Made by a program: the position numbers and the translations under genes. A stretch of 64,000 bases of DNA from Clostridia bacterium (GTDB taxonomy: Bacteria > Bacillota > Clostridia > Oscillospirales > Acutalibacteraceae), in the NCBI GenBank assembly GCA_024404115.1, contig JAKSQM010000007.1:1-64000 (forward strand), read 5' to 3'. The notes beneath the pieces are model-generated. The model made no database searches and was not told the DNA's origin. It saw nothing but the letters and a program-made list of their open reading frames with translations. Shown here piece by piece: positions 27,091 through 36,530 of the stretch; position 1 is the stretch's first letter; every line of letters begins with the position of its first letter.

Positions 27091-27116
27091 ACTATATGTC
27101 GGTATTGGATTATAAT
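27088..27116 (+). promoter_or_regulatory. Promoter of the phosphoesterase cassette
   Basis: TTGACT (27088-27093) and TATAAT (27111-27116), 17-base spacer; the -35 starts in the tail of the preceding terminator. Probably drives the five genes to 32741. Confidence 0.75.
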
Positions 27117-27147
27117 TGAAATACAATATTTTGTAAGGGGTAGATTT

Positions 27148-28521
27148 ATGTTTATTTCAGTTACAGGCAAATTTTTGTCTATTTTTATGAGCATTGTTCT
27201 TTTCTTTAACACTATGTCATTTGGCACAGCAGGGGATAGCGTTAAAATCGACTATGACTTTTCAAACGATACAAGAGGAAGTGCCGCTGGCACAGTAACT
27301 CTTGATGCTAAAAGAGACGGCGAATATGAGCTTTATTGGGGCGATGAAGACAGCGTAAGGCTTACATATTCTGTTGGCGAATACGAGGTACCTTTCAGCG
27401 AATTTGCAACAGTTGATGTTGATGACGGCACAGGCAGTGTTGACATTCAGCCTTTCACCGCTATTCCTGACGGAGCAGAAACAGTGCTTGTTTATAAAAA
27501 CAAAACACTCAAAGCAAAAGAGGATTTACCCGATGAAAAAATCACAGATAACGGCGAAAAGCTTTATAGCTTCGGCGCATTAAGTGATGTTCATTTCAAC
27601 CGTTATTACAGATCACTTTTTGACGATTCACTGACAACATTCCCAAATGCACTTCTTTTCCTTGATAAATGCGGCGTTGACCTTGTGGCAATGAGCGGCG
27701 ACCTTTCATCTGGCGGTGAAAAAGACGCTTTCAAAAAATTCCATAAATGCGCTTCTGATGTTCAATATCCTGTTCTTACCTGCACAGGCAATCACGATGT
27801 AAATAACGGCGGACTTGATGTTGAAAGCTGGCACGAAAATGTCAACACAGGTGTTTATAGCGAAACAAAAATGGAAGGCGTTGCAAGCATTGGCAGTAAT
27901 CAGGTTGACTTTGTATACGCACCGCAGAAATTAAACGGTGATGTTTTCATCTTCCTTTCACAGACCAACTGGGATTATAACCACGATACAAGCCGACTTC
28001 TCACAGATGAACAGCTTGACTGGCTCGGTGAGCAGCTTGAAACATATAAAGATTCTACAGTTTATCTTTTCTTCCATACTTTTGTTCAGAATTGCTTTGA
28101 GGGCGAAGATTTCAATATGGGTGAGGGCAACCTTATTAACTCAAAGGGGGTTCGCTATGACCTTGTTTACACAGCAGGCACTCCCGATGAAATTCGATTC
28201 AGAGATTACCTCAAAGAATATAAAAATGTTGTTTTCTTTAACGGACACAGCCATTGGTCATATGAAATGCAGAAATATAATCCCAATCTCAACATTGCAG
28301 ATTATAACGGCGAATATGCAACAATGGTTCACGTTTCCTCTGTTTCATCGCCTCGTATCATCAAATCTGATAATTCAGAAAAGAGAACTGAGATGAATAT
28401 GAAACGCAGCGAGGGTATGCTTGTTACTGTTTATGAAAACAGAATCGTATTGAATGCAGTGGATTTCCTCAGAGGTCAGATGCTTTCATACGCAACATAT
28501 AACATTGAACTTGATAAATAA
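27148..28521 (+). CDS. Exported calcineurin-like metallophosphoesterase, copy 1
   Basis: A 457-residue protein with an N-terminal signal or anchor (about residues 5-30), an N-terminal beta-rich part of about 110 residues, and a calcineurin-like catalytic domain. The metal motifs are ALSDVHFN, MSGDLSSGG, CTGNHDVN and FNGHSHWS, a full set of two-metal ligands. It would hydrolyse a phosphate ester or diester outside the cell; the substrate is unknown. The start at 27148 follows AAGGGG and agrees with the promoter. First of a five-gene run with close spacing. Confidence 0.9.
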   Translation: MFISVTGKFLSIFMSIVLFFNTMSFGTAGDSVKIDYDFSNDTRGSAAGTVTLDAKRDGEYELYWGDEDSVRLTYSVGEYEVPFSEFATVDVDDGTGSVDIQPFTAIPDGAETVLVYKNKTLKAKEDLPDEKITDNGEKLYSFGALSDVHFNRYYRSLFDDSLTTFPNALLFLDKCGVDLVAMSGDLSSGGEKDAFKKFHKCASDVQYPVLTCTGNHDVNNGGLDVESWHENVNTGVYSETKMEGVASIGSNQVDFVYAPQKLNGDVFIFLSQTNWDYNHDTSRLLTDEQLDWLGEQLETYKDSTVYLFFHTFVQNCFEGEDFNMGEGNLINSKGVRYDLVYTAGTPDEIRFRDYLKEYKNVVFFNGHSHWSYEMQKYNPNLNIADYNGEYATMVHVSSVSSPRIIKSDNSEKRTEMNMKRSEGMLVTVYENRIVLNAVDFLRGQMLSYATYNIELDK

Positions 28522-28533
28522 GGAGAATTCAAA

Positions 28534-29697
28534 ATGAAACCAATCGAAGAAGCTGTAAGAGGTGCAGGCATAAAAGCTCTTATAGATATGGGCTGTGCCG
28601 TTCACAAAATCAGCGGCGGCAAATACCCGAAGCATCTCTTTTTAAGAAATGTTGAGCATAGTAAAATCGGCACAAAGGTTAAGGTGCTTAAAAAGACCGA
28701 TGACTCTGCATTTATTGCAAAAATGAATGATGACGGCACATTCAGTGATGAAGATTTTACAGTTGTGCTTGCAACAGACCTTCATGTTGACAGAGATAAC
28801 AACCTTATCAATAAATGCTTCAGTATGCTTGTGAAGCACCTTGAAGATGTTAAGCCCGATTTGCTTATTCTCACAGGTGATATTATTGTTACAGATTTTC
28901 AGCAGATTGACTGCGTTCAGTTTGCCCGCCTTATGGAAGAGCTTGGAATTTACTGGGCATTTGTTTTCGGCAATCACGAGGCAAGAGCAGAAAAAGAATT
29001 CCACAAATTCTTTATGCTTAAAAATCTTACAAGATATGAGCATTGCCTTTCACAGTTTGGTCCCTCAGATCTTTTCGGCTACGGCAACTTCTTAGTAAAT
29101 ATTATGAAAGATGAAAAGACCGTTCTCAAGAGCTTTGCATTCTTTGATTCTGGCAGAGATGTAAGCGAAGAGCACCTTAAAGAGCACAATCTTCCTCTTG
29201 ATATTAAAGGCTACGATTTCATCAAAAAGGGTCAGATTGATTGGTATCTCAACCACATTGCACAGCTAAAAAAAGAGTATGGCGAAGCAAAATCAATGCT
29301 CTTTATGCATATTCCGATTCCCGAATACAAAGAGGTTATGGATTTTGATGCAAACGCAAAACCAATTCCCACAGGTGTTCCAACAGACAAGGTAGAGTTT
29401 ATCTTTGGCGAAATGCACGAAGGTGTAGGCTGTTCAGCGGTCAACAGTGGTCTGTTTGATGCTGCAAGAGAAGCTGGTGCAGAAGCTTTCTTTGCAGGGC
29501 ATGACCACATAAATAATTTTGATGCTATTTATAAGGGCGTTCACTTGGTTTATGTTCAGTTTGGCGGATACGAACAGTATCATCTTGATAAATTCGGTGT
29601 ACCTGAGTCTGAATGGATGCAGGGCGTAACCATTATGAATATCAAAAATAACGGTGAGTTCAGTTTCGACAGACGATATAACCGTGATTTATTATAA
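28534..29697 (+). CDS. Cytoplasmic calcineurin-like metallophosphoesterase, copy 2
   Basis: A 387-residue protein without a signal peptide. The metal motifs are VLATDLHVD, LTGDIIV, FGNHEARAEK and FAGHDHINN. An N-terminal part of about 70 residues resembles a small beta domain. It falls with the Dcr2/purple-acid-phosphatase-like group of bacterial calcineurin enzymes; substrate unknown. GGAG precedes the ATG. It lies 12 bases after copy 1 and is unlike it in sequence, so the two are not recent duplicates. Confidence 0.9.
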   Translation: MKPIEEAVRGAGIKALIDMGCAVHKISGGKYPKHLFLRNVEHSKIGTKVKVLKKTDDSAFIAKMNDDGTFSDEDFTVVLATDLHVDRDNNLINKCFSMLVKHLEDVKPDLLILTGDIIVTDFQQIDCVQFARLMEELGIYWAFVFGNHEARAEKEFHKFFMLKNLTRYEHCLSQFGPSDLFGYGNFLVNIMKDEKTVLKSFAFFDSGRDVSEEHLKEHNLPLDIKGYDFIKKGQIDWYLNHIAQLKKEYGEAKSMLFMHIPIPEYKEVMDFDANAKPIPTGVPTDKVEFIFGEMHEGVGCSAVNSGLFDAAREAGAEAFFAGHDHINNFDAIYKGVHLVYVQFGGYEQYHLDKFGVPESEWMQGVTIMNIKNNGEFSFDRRYNRDLL

Positions 29698-29706
29698 GGA
29701 GTTTCT

Positions 29707-30429
29707 ATGGTTCTTACAGAAAAAGATGTTGTCCTCTTTTCGGGTGATTCCATCACACATGGCGGCAGAGGGCAAAAAATGGACTGCAATCACATTTTAG
29801 GTCATGGCTATCAGTTCATTGCGGCAGGGGAGCTGGCACTGAAATATGCAGCTGAAAGACCTAAATTTATCAACAAAGGCTATAGCGGCTACACAATGTC
29901 AAGACTTCTTGAAACTTGGAAAGAGGATGTTCTTGATAATAACCCAACAGTTCTCAGCATCCTTGCAGGTGTCAATGACGGAATATTTGGCTATTTCAAT
30001 AAGCTTACTGTTGATGAAGTCAACAAGCAATATGAGGATGCACTTTCACAGGCAATCTGCCTTACTAAAGAAAAGGTTCCCGAGGTTAAAATAATGGTTT
30101 GCGAACCGTTCTATTTCCCTCTTGACAGAAGCGATCTTTCATATAAATTCACGCCGCATCCCGATTGCGAGCCTGAATTTAAAAGACCCGACTCTGACGA
30201 TACAGAAGAGTCGCAGAGTTACCGCATTGAAGCAATGCAGGGAACAAGAAAAGCCGCAAAGAAAGTGGCAGAAAAATATGGTTGTACATTCGTTCCTCTT
30301 TATGATAAATTTGAGGAATGTTTTAAAAACACAAAGCGTGAGTATTTCACCTGGGACGGCACACATCCTACAGTTACAGGACATATGCTCATAGCAAAAG
30401 AATGGTTAAAATTTTTTGAGGTGATATAA
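29707..30429 (+). CDS. SGNH/GDSL hydrolase
   Basis: A 240-residue lipase/esterase-fold protein. Block I is FSGDSITHGG (nucleophile Ser), block III ILAGVNDG, and block V DGTHPTVTGH with the catalytic Asp and His. No signal peptide, so it works inside the cell. Such enzymes often remove acetyl groups from sugars. AAGGAG precedes the ATG; its stop overlaps the next start by one base, which couples the two genes. Confidence 0.93.
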   Translation: MVLTEKDVVLFSGDSITHGGRGQKMDCNHILGHGYQFIAAGELALKYAAERPKFINKGYSGYTMSRLLETWKEDVLDNNPTVLSILAGVNDGIFGYFNKLTVDEVNKQYEDALSQAICLTKEKVPEVKIMVCEPFYFPLDRSDLSYKFTPHPDCEPEFKRPDSDDTEESQSYRIEAMQGTRKAAKKVAEKYGCTFVPLYDKFEECFKNTKREYFTWDGTHPTVTGHMLIAKEWLKFFEVI

Positions 30430-31007
30430 TGGCACAGTTAATGATGCAGGCAAAAATTAAAGAATGTAAATTCCCCGAATTTTATGACGATATTTCATAT
30501 CGCAGATTCAACGGCAGCGCAGAGGATATTGACACTTGGGTTGATATTTGCAGAAACGGCCTTGGTTCAGCAGAGGACGGTCCCGAAAAATATGACGCTT
30601 GTATGCTCGGCAGAAAAGGCTACAAGCCTACAGACACTTTCTTTGTGCTTAAAGATGGCTACCCCGTTGGCACAGTTACAGCTATTGTTTATGACGATGA
30701 CAAAATGGGTTATCTTCATATGGTAGCCGCAAGAAAAGAGTTTTGCGGACTTGGCATCGGCAATTATATGAATGAAATTGCCAACGCAGAGTTTTATTCA
30801 AGAGGTGCAAAGGCAGCATATCTTACAACAGACGAATTCAGAGTTCCTGCAATCAAGAGCTATCTTAAAGCAGGATATCTGCCTGTTCAGTATGATGTTG
30901 GCATGAAAGAACGCTGGGAAAACTGGCTTTCAGAGTTCGGATACCACGATATTGATTTTATTGACGAAGACGGCAATAAGGTTGATACACTTGTGCCCAC
31001 AAAATAA
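30429..31007 (+). CDS. GNAT family N-acetyltransferase
   Basis: A 192-residue protein with the acetyl-CoA-binding segment AARKEFCGLGIGNYMNEIA (a good Q/RxxGxG/A match) and AIKSYLKAGYLP near the C-terminus. It would move an acetyl group from acetyl-CoA to an amine or other acceptor; acceptor unknown. It is translationally coupled to the SGNH hydrolase, so a deacetylase/acetyltransferase pair acting on the same sugar or metabolite is an attractive but unproven idea. Confidence 0.9.
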   Translation: MAQLMMQAKIKECKFPEFYDDISYRRFNGSAEDIDTWVDICRNGLGSAEDGPEKYDACMLGRKGYKPTDTFFVLKDGYPVGTVTAIVYDDDKMGYLHMVAARKEFCGLGIGNYMNEIANAEFYSRGAKAAYLTTDEFRVPAIKSYLKAGYLPVQYDVGMKERWENWLSEFGYHDIDFIDEDGNKVDTLVPTK

Positions 31008-31022
31008 AAAGGAGTATTACAA

Positions 31023-32741
31023 ATGAAAAAGTTTATTTCAGTTTTACTTAGTGTAATTATGATTCTTTCAGTTGTTTCTGTTGGAATTTCAGCTGCTGAA
31101 AAAGAGGCTGACCTTTCGTTTGCAGTTGCATCTGACCTTCACTATAATCCACCAAGAGAAGAGCTTGAAAACACAATTACATATGAGCCTATGTTTTGGT
31201 ATGCCAACCGCCGTTGTGCTATGGAGGATGAAAGCGGCTACATAATTGATGAATTTTTAAAACAGTGTGCTGAGAATAAAGACTGCCAGTTCGTTCTCAT
31301 TTCAGGCGACCTTGCAGACGATGGCAGAACACGCCCCGAAGACCACAGAGCAGTTGCCGCAAAATTAGAAAAATTTGAAAACGAAACAGGCAAACCTGTT
31401 TATGTTATCAACGGCAACCATGATGCTGCAGAAGATTCTAAAACACCCTTTGCTTTATTCAAAGAGATTTATCATAAATTTGGCTATGACGAGGCACTTG
31501 CAAAGCGTGATAGCGATTGCTCATACACAGCTGACCTTTCAGAAAAATACAGACTTATTGCTCTTGACTCAAATGACCCCTCAAAATCAACAGAGGATGG
31601 TATGACAAGAGATAAAATCAACTGGGTTCACGAGCAGGTTGAGCAGTGCAAGGCAGATGGTAAATATCCTATCCTTATGATGCACCATAACCTCCTTGAC
31701 CACCTGCCGATTCAGCGAATTATCAGCAGAAACTTCATTGTAAGAAATCATTTTTCAACAGCTGAACGCTTTGCAGATTGGGGCGTTAAGGTTGTTTTAA
31801 CAGGTCATGAGCATTGCAACGATGCCGCAGGTTACACAAGCCTCCTTGGCAACAAAATCTACGATTTTGCTACAACATCTCTCACAATGTTCCCCCTTTC
31901 ATACAGATTCTTCACATTCACAGATGATGAAATCACCTATGAAAACAAAACTATCGACACAATTGATTATGATGCTCTTGTTGCCAACACAAAAGGCTAC
32001 ACAGACGAAATGATTAACGGCATGAAAGAGGATCTTTATGAGTATTCAAAAGCATTCCTCAAAGCAGGTATCAAATATCGTCTTGGCAGAGATATGAAGC
32101 TTGAAGCAATGGATGTTTCAGAAGACGATTTCTATTATGACATTGTTGCAACAGCAGTGAATGACCTCAATGAGCTTCTTGATATGCCTATGTATGGCGA
32201 AAACAGCGTTCAGAAAATTGCTGACGGCTACAGCATTGATATTCCCGATTCAAAGATTAAATCAGGTTGGGATCTGGTTGGCGAGCTGATGGCATGGCAT
32301 TATGAGGGCGAAGAGCCTTTTGATATGACATCAACCCCCGAAGTTTCCATTCTTCTCAGAGCCGCTGTCTGCATTATCCGCAAAGACCTTGCAGATGTCA
32401 GCGATGTATCAATCTTCAAAGCCGCTAACAAGCTCCTTGATAAAAACGGAATGGACACAATCGGCAATAAAATTACACTTTTCTTTATTGAGCAGTTTGG
32501 CTCATACACAGCTCTTGAGTATCTCCTTGCCGCTATTGCTTCACCAATCGCATATAATTTTGCTTTTGATGATGACGGAGTACCCGATAACAACGGCACA
32601 ATCGAGGGTTACGGCACATCAACCACTATGGGCAATATCAAAAATATCGGCAATAATGTAACAGACATTACCGCAAAGATTGTGCTTTATGCAAAGTTGA
32701 TGCTCAACTATCTTATGAATATCCTTTATAAATTTATCTGA
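31023..32741 (+). CDS. Exported calcineurin-like metallophosphoesterase, copy 3
   Basis: A 572-residue protein with a clear signal peptide (residues 1-25, ending near GISAAE). Metal motifs: VASDLHYNP, ISGDLADDG, INGNHDAAE, MHHNLLDH and TGHEHCNDA. About 250 residues follow the catalytic domain with no recognised fold. It acts outside the cell on an unknown phosphoester. AAGGAG precedes the ATG. Last gene of the cassette; a strong hairpin follows. Confidence 0.92.
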   Translation: MKKFISVLLSVIMILSVVSVGISAAEKEADLSFAVASDLHYNPPREELENTITYEPMFWYANRRCAMEDESGYIIDEFLKQCAENKDCQFVLISGDLADDGRTRPEDHRAVAAKLEKFENETGKPVYVINGNHDAAEDSKTPFALFKEIYHKFGYDEALAKRDSDCSYTADLSEKYRLIALDSNDPSKSTEDGMTRDKINWVHEQVEQCKADGKYPILMMHHNLLDHLPIQRIISRNFIVRNHFSTAERFADWGVKVVLTGHEHCNDAAGYTSLLGNKIYDFATTSLTMFPLSYRFFTFTDDEITYENKTIDTIDYDALVANTKGYTDEMINGMKEDLYEYSKAFLKAGIKYRLGRDMKLEAMDVSEDDFYYDIVATAVNDLNELLDMPMYGENSVQKIADGYSIDIPDSKIKSGWDLVGELMAWHYEGEEPFDMTSTPEVSILLRAAVCIIRKDLADVSDVSIFKAANKLLDKNGMDTIGNKITLFFIEQFGSYTALEYLLAAIASPIAYNFAFDDDGVPDNNGTIEGYGTSTTMGNIKNIGNNVTDITAKIVLYAKLMLNYLMNILYKFI

Positions 32742-32750
32742 TTTCATTAA

Positions 32751-32780
32751 AAAATGCAGTCCGTCGGGCTGCATTTTTTG
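32751..32780 (+). terminator. Terminator of the phosphoesterase cassette
   Basis: AAAATGCAG (32751-32759) pairs with CTGCATTTT (32769-32777), with more pairing in the loop, followed by TTT. Confidence 0.85.
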
Positions 32781-32809
32781 TTTACATATAAACTTTATTA
32801 TGGTAAAAT
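32781..32809 (+). promoter_or_regulatory. Promoter of the GH127 gene
   Basis: TTTACA (32781-32786) and TAAAAT (32804-32809), 17-base spacer. Confidence 0.55.
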
Positions 32810-32832
32810 TATCATAAAAGGGAGTTGATTTT

Positions 32833-34674
32833 ATGAGCATAAAACAAGTATCATTCAGAGATGTTAACATTCTTGACGGCTTCTGGAAAGACAGGCAGAA
32901 GCTCAATCACGATGTAACTATACATTCAGTAAGAGATAGATTTAAAGACACAGGCAGATTTGAAGCGTTTAAGTTTAACTGGGAAGAGGGGAAGACAAAC
33001 AAGCCTCACTTTTTCTGGGATTCTGATGTTGCGAAATGGCTCGAAAGTGTTGCATATATTATCGAAAAAGAGCCCGACCCGCTTCTTGAATCGCAGGTTG
33101 ACGAGGTTGTTGACCTTATTGAAAAATATCAGGAAGAAAACGGCTATTTCAACATTTATTTCACTGTTTGTGAGCCCGACAAACGCTTCTCTAACAGAGA
33201 TTGGCATGAGCTTTATTGTGCAGGTCATCTTATGGAAGCGGCGGTTGCATATTACAACGCAACAGGCAAAGATAAATTCTTAAAATGTATGTGCAAATAT
33301 GCGGATTTAATTGAAAAAATCTTTAAAGTTGAAGACAGCGCCGCTTTTCACACCCCGGGTCATGAAGAAATAGAGCTTGCTTTGGTGAAGCTCTATCACT
33401 GCACAGGGGAGAAGCGTTACCTTGATCTTTCAAAGCATTTTGTTGATAAGCGTGGCTGTGAGCGTGAAGTTCCCGAATCTCATTGGGCAAATGATATTTA
33501 TTATCAGAGCGAAAAGCCGTGCCGTGAAATGACAGAGGCAAACGGTCATTCTGTCCGTGCCTGCTATTTATATGCAGGGATGGCAGATATTGCCCGTGAA
33601 TTTGAAGATGAAGAGCTGAAAAATGCCTGCAAAACAATCTTTGACAGCATTTATTATAAAAAAATGTATGTAACCGCAGGCTTGGGTCAGTCCTACCATG
33701 GCGAAGGATTTACTGTTCCTTATGATTTGCAGAATGATGTTGCCTACACAGAAACCTGCGCATCAATTGCACTTGTTTATTTTGCCTCCCGTATGCAGCA
33801 GTTGGAGCTGAACTCAAAATATGGCGATGTTATTGAAAGAGCAATTTATAACGGCATTCTTTCGGGTGTATCGCTTGACGGCAAGTCATTTTTCTATGAA
33901 AATCCTCTTGAAATAATGCTTTCAGAGCATAAAAGAAATATTTTCCTTAAAAATGACAAGGAACGCCGACCAATAACACAGCGTCTTGAAGTTTTTGGTT
34001 GCTCCTGTTGCCCGCCTAATATTACAAGATTTATTCCCTCAATCGGCGACTATATCTACGGTGCAGATGATGAAACTGTTTATGTTCATCAGTTTATTTC
34101 GTCAGACGCAAAGATTAACGGCATTGACATTTCTATGAAGTCAGGCTATCCCTATAACGGCAAAATTTCAATCAAGGCACAGGGTGGCAACGGCAAAATG
34201 CTGGCTTTCAGAATCCCAAGCTATTCAAAAAATAGCTTTACCGCTCTTGTAAATGGCAAAAATGCAGAGCTTACTATAAAGAATGGCTATGCTTTTGTCA
34301 AACTCAACAGCGAAACTGAAATATCAATCACATTTGATATTTCACCTAAAAAGGTGTTTGCAAATCCTCTTGTTGACAGGGACGCAGGCAAGTGCGCTAT
34401 CCTTGCAGGCCCACTTGTTTATTGCGCCGAGGGCAAGGATAACGGCAGCCATCTGCGTATGTTCCGTGTTCCCGAAACGCTCGATTATAAATTCAGTGAT
34501 AATGCAGAAACGGGCACAAAGGCTTTGATTATAAAAGCTGAAAAAATGACAGCATCTGACGATTTGTATTCATTCAATCGCACCTATGAAGAAACAGAAC
34601 TAAAGATCATTCCGTATTTTGCATTTGCCAACCGTGGCGAAACAGATATGGCTGTGTGGCTCATTTCAAAGTAA
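32833..34674 (+). CDS. GH127-family beta-L-arabinofuranosidase-like enzyme
   Basis: A 613-residue glycosidase of the GH127/DUF1680 group, without signal peptide. The (alpha/alpha)6 barrel motifs FFWDSDVAKWLE and HELYCAGHLMEAAVAYY are present. The unusual Zn-Cys active site of GH127 is intact: E307 and C309 (ETCAS) plus C392 and C393 (CSCCPPN), one cysteine being the nucleophile. It would release beta-linked L-arabinofuranose from plant hydroxyproline-rich glycans or a related sugar; the family is broad. GGGAG precedes the ATG. It converges on the GH29-like gene across a shared terminator. Confidence 0.93.
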   Translation: MSIKQVSFRDVNILDGFWKDRQKLNHDVTIHSVRDRFKDTGRFEAFKFNWEEGKTNKPHFFWDSDVAKWLESVAYIIEKEPDPLLESQVDEVVDLIEKYQEENGYFNIYFTVCEPDKRFSNRDWHELYCAGHLMEAAVAYYNATGKDKFLKCMCKYADLIEKIFKVEDSAAFHTPGHEEIELALVKLYHCTGEKRYLDLSKHFVDKRGCEREVPESHWANDIYYQSEKPCREMTEANGHSVRACYLYAGMADIAREFEDEELKNACKTIFDSIYYKKMYVTAGLGQSYHGEGFTVPYDLQNDVAYTETCASIALVYFASRMQQLELNSKYGDVIERAIYNGILSGVSLDGKSFFYENPLEIMLSEHKRNIFLKNDKERRPITQRLEVFGCSCCPPNITRFIPSIGDYIYGADDETVYVHQFISSDAKINGIDISMKSGYPYNGKISIKAQGGNGKMLAFRIPSYSKNSFTALVNGKNAELTIKNGYAFVKLNSETEISITFDISPKKVFANPLVDRDAGKCAILAGPLVYCAEGKDNGSHLRMFRVPETLDYKFSDNAETGTKALIIKAEKMTASDDLYSFNRTYEETELKIIPYFAFANRGETDMAVWLISK

Positions 34675-34680
34675 AAAGTA

Positions 34681-34708
34681 AAAGCGTGGGTTCGCCCCAC
34701 GCTTTTTT
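34681..34708. terminator. Bidirectional terminator between GH127 and GH29-like genes
   Basis: AAAGCGTGGG (34681-34690) pairs with CCCACGCTTT (34696-34705), with T runs on + and A runs on the other side, placed between two converging genes. Confidence 0.85.
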
Positions 34709-36059
34709 AATATACCTCAAAGGTTTTGATTGTTGCAAAGCCTCTTGTCTTTTTAACCTCAAGCTTTATTCTGCGTGCATTCATTGGCGGCAGGTTGCAA
34801 ATTTTCTTTCTGCCGATTGTTTTGCCCGAATAAATCTTGTTCCACTTCTTATCAAAGTAATAATAAAGATTGAATTTCTCAATTTGCTGACCTGTGGCGG
34901 TGTTTTCACCAAGGACAATTTTGTTTATGAAATTAACCTTGCCCATATCAAGCGTAAGGGTGATATTGTCGTCATCCTCTTTACTTGACCAGTAGCTCTT
35001 TCCTTCGTCAGCCATTTTTGCGCTGTGAAGCTCGTCCCTTTCACTGCTTGCGGTGAACTGACCGTCTTTTGCAAAATTCTCTTTAAATTCAAGTGTCAGT
35101 TGAATACCAAGCGTTGTGAGTGAATCCACATCAGCAGAGTCGATTTTGCCAAGATGAGATGGGGGAATGCTCAAAGCGAACATACCGTTGTTGCCAACGG
35201 AGCGGAAATATATTTCAAGAATATTTGAAAGCATTTTAAGGTCGGTGCCCTCTTCCTGATGATAGAACCAGCCTTTTCTGATTGAGCTATATGTAATGGG
35301 CGGGAACCAAACAAGCTCTTTTGCCTTTTTGATAACTCTGCGGCTGCCTAAATCCTGCTCAACAAGCCTTTTAACAGGCGCATTGTTAAGAAGATTGTAT
35401 GGCACAACATTCCATTCCTGCTTTCTTGCAAAGCCGCCGCTGTTGCCGACCCAGCGAATGTCAGGACCGCACTCAATAATAACGGCGTTTGGCTGAAGCT
35501 CACGGATCGTTTCATAATAAGCCGCCCAGTTGTAGTGGAAATTGGTCTTGTTATCTCTCGGAAGCCAAACACAGCAGATATCGCCGTAATTTGTCAGAAG
35601 CTCTTTCAGCTGATTTACAAAATATGTGTTGTATTCATCTGTGCCAAAAGTCTTTTCGTGCATATCATAAGGTGAAATATATATGCCGAATTTAATGCCT
35701 GCTTTCTGGCATTCATCACTTACAAGGCGCACAACATCGCCGTTGCCCTCAAGCCACGGTGAATTTTTAACGCTGTAATCTGTGTATTCACTTGGCCAGA
35801 TGCAAAATCCGTCAGAATATTTGCAGGTGAGCACAAGTGCTTTCATGCCTGCATTTTTGATTGTTCTGACCCACTGTGCCGCATCAAGCTCAGGTGGATT
35901 GAAATATTTCTCAGGCTCTCTGCCAGTGCCTGTTTCACTGTTTGTGTAGGTGTTCATTCCAAAAGGAACAAGGGCAATAAACTCAAGGTCGCAGAAATCC
36001 ATCTGCGCTTTTGACGGAGCAATGGAATTGGCTCGTTTGATAATTTCTGAATCTTTCAT
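34707..36059 (-). CDS. GH29 alpha-L-fucosidase-like protein with F5/8C-type tail
   Basis: A 450-residue cytoplasmic protein of the GH29 family. The barrel is clear (GMKALVLTCKYSDGFCIWPS; GIKFGIYISPYD), and the last about 110 residues are a beta-sandwich like F5/8 type C domains. Key sites are altered. The usual KHHDGF is here KYSDGF. Where GH29 enzymes have W-F-D with the nucleophile Asp, this protein has VWLPRD, putting Pro167 at the expected place and Asp169 two residues later. It may have changed specificity or be inactive. The start at 36059 follows AGAGGTAG; an ATG nine codons upstream is less likely. Confidence 0.8.
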   Translation of the reverse strand: MKDSEIIKRANSIAPSKAQMDFCDLEFIALVPFGMNTYTNSETGTGREPEKYFNPPELDAAQWVRTIKNAGMKALVLTCKYSDGFCIWPSEYTDYSVKNSPWLEGNGDVVRLVSDECQKAGIKFGIYISPYDMHEKTFGTDEYNTYFVNQLKELLTNYGDICCVWLPRDNKTNFHYNWAAYYETIRELQPNAVIIECGPDIRWVGNSGGFARKQEWNVVPYNLLNNAPVKRLVEQDLGSRRVIKKAKELVWFPPITYSSIRKGWFYHQEEGTDLKMLSNILEIYFRSVGNNGMFALSIPPSHLGKIDSADVDSLTTLGIQLTLEFKENFAKDGQFTASSERDELHSAKMADEGKSYWSSKEDDDNITLTLDMGKVNFINKIVLGENTATGQQIEKFNLYYYFDKKWNKIYSGKTIGRKKICNLPPMNARRIKLEVKKTRGFATIKTFEVY

Positions 36060-36118
36060 ATTTCTACCTCTGAATGTTTTATACACCTATTTTACCATTT
36101 TTGTTTAATTAAAGCAAG

Positions 36119-36523
36119 TTATTTTTTATTTGCTAAAATGCCACCAATTCCACCGCAGACAGCCATTATTCCCAACGCCGCCCAGCCAATTGGACTTAAT
36201 GGTGTCTGATTAAGAAATGTAACAATCGCAAAAATTACAAAGTAAAGCGGAAGTGTGCTTGCCATGCCTATAACAAGTCCGTTTCGCTTTATGGGTGCAA
36301 TTGTAACAATACCGCAGATAAGTCCGCTGATACCGCTTATTACAAGCATAATTATCTTAAAAGATGACGGGTCAGTGTCTTTTTTATAAACCACAAGCGT
36401 TGCAATTGCCGTGAGTATAAAAAACACCGCAAGTCCCACCGCCGCACCGATACCAATCTTTTTCAAAATGAAATTTATTCCGCTGCCGTTTTGCACAGCT
36501 TTCTTTTTCTTCTTTTTTGCCAT
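36119..36523 (-). CDS. Small four-helix membrane protein
   Basis: A 134-residue protein with a basic start (KKKKKK) and about four membrane helices (near 25-47, 57-75, 82-104, 112-130), with small glycine-rich turns such as SGISGLICGIV. The pattern resembles the TIGR04086 family of Firmicute membrane proteins, function unknown, but I am not sure. Its ribosome site AAGGGGG lies inside a strong hairpin between it and the ligase gene upstream, so it may be poorly translated unless the hairpin opens. Confidence 0.7.
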   Translation of the reverse strand: MAKKKKKKAVQNGSGINFILKKIGIGAAVGLAVFFILTAIATLVVYKKDTDPSSFKIIMLVISGISGLICGIVTIAPIKRNGLVIGMASTLPLYFVIFAIVTFLNQTPLSPIGWAALGIMAVCGGIGGILANKK

Positions 36524-36530
36524 AAAAATA

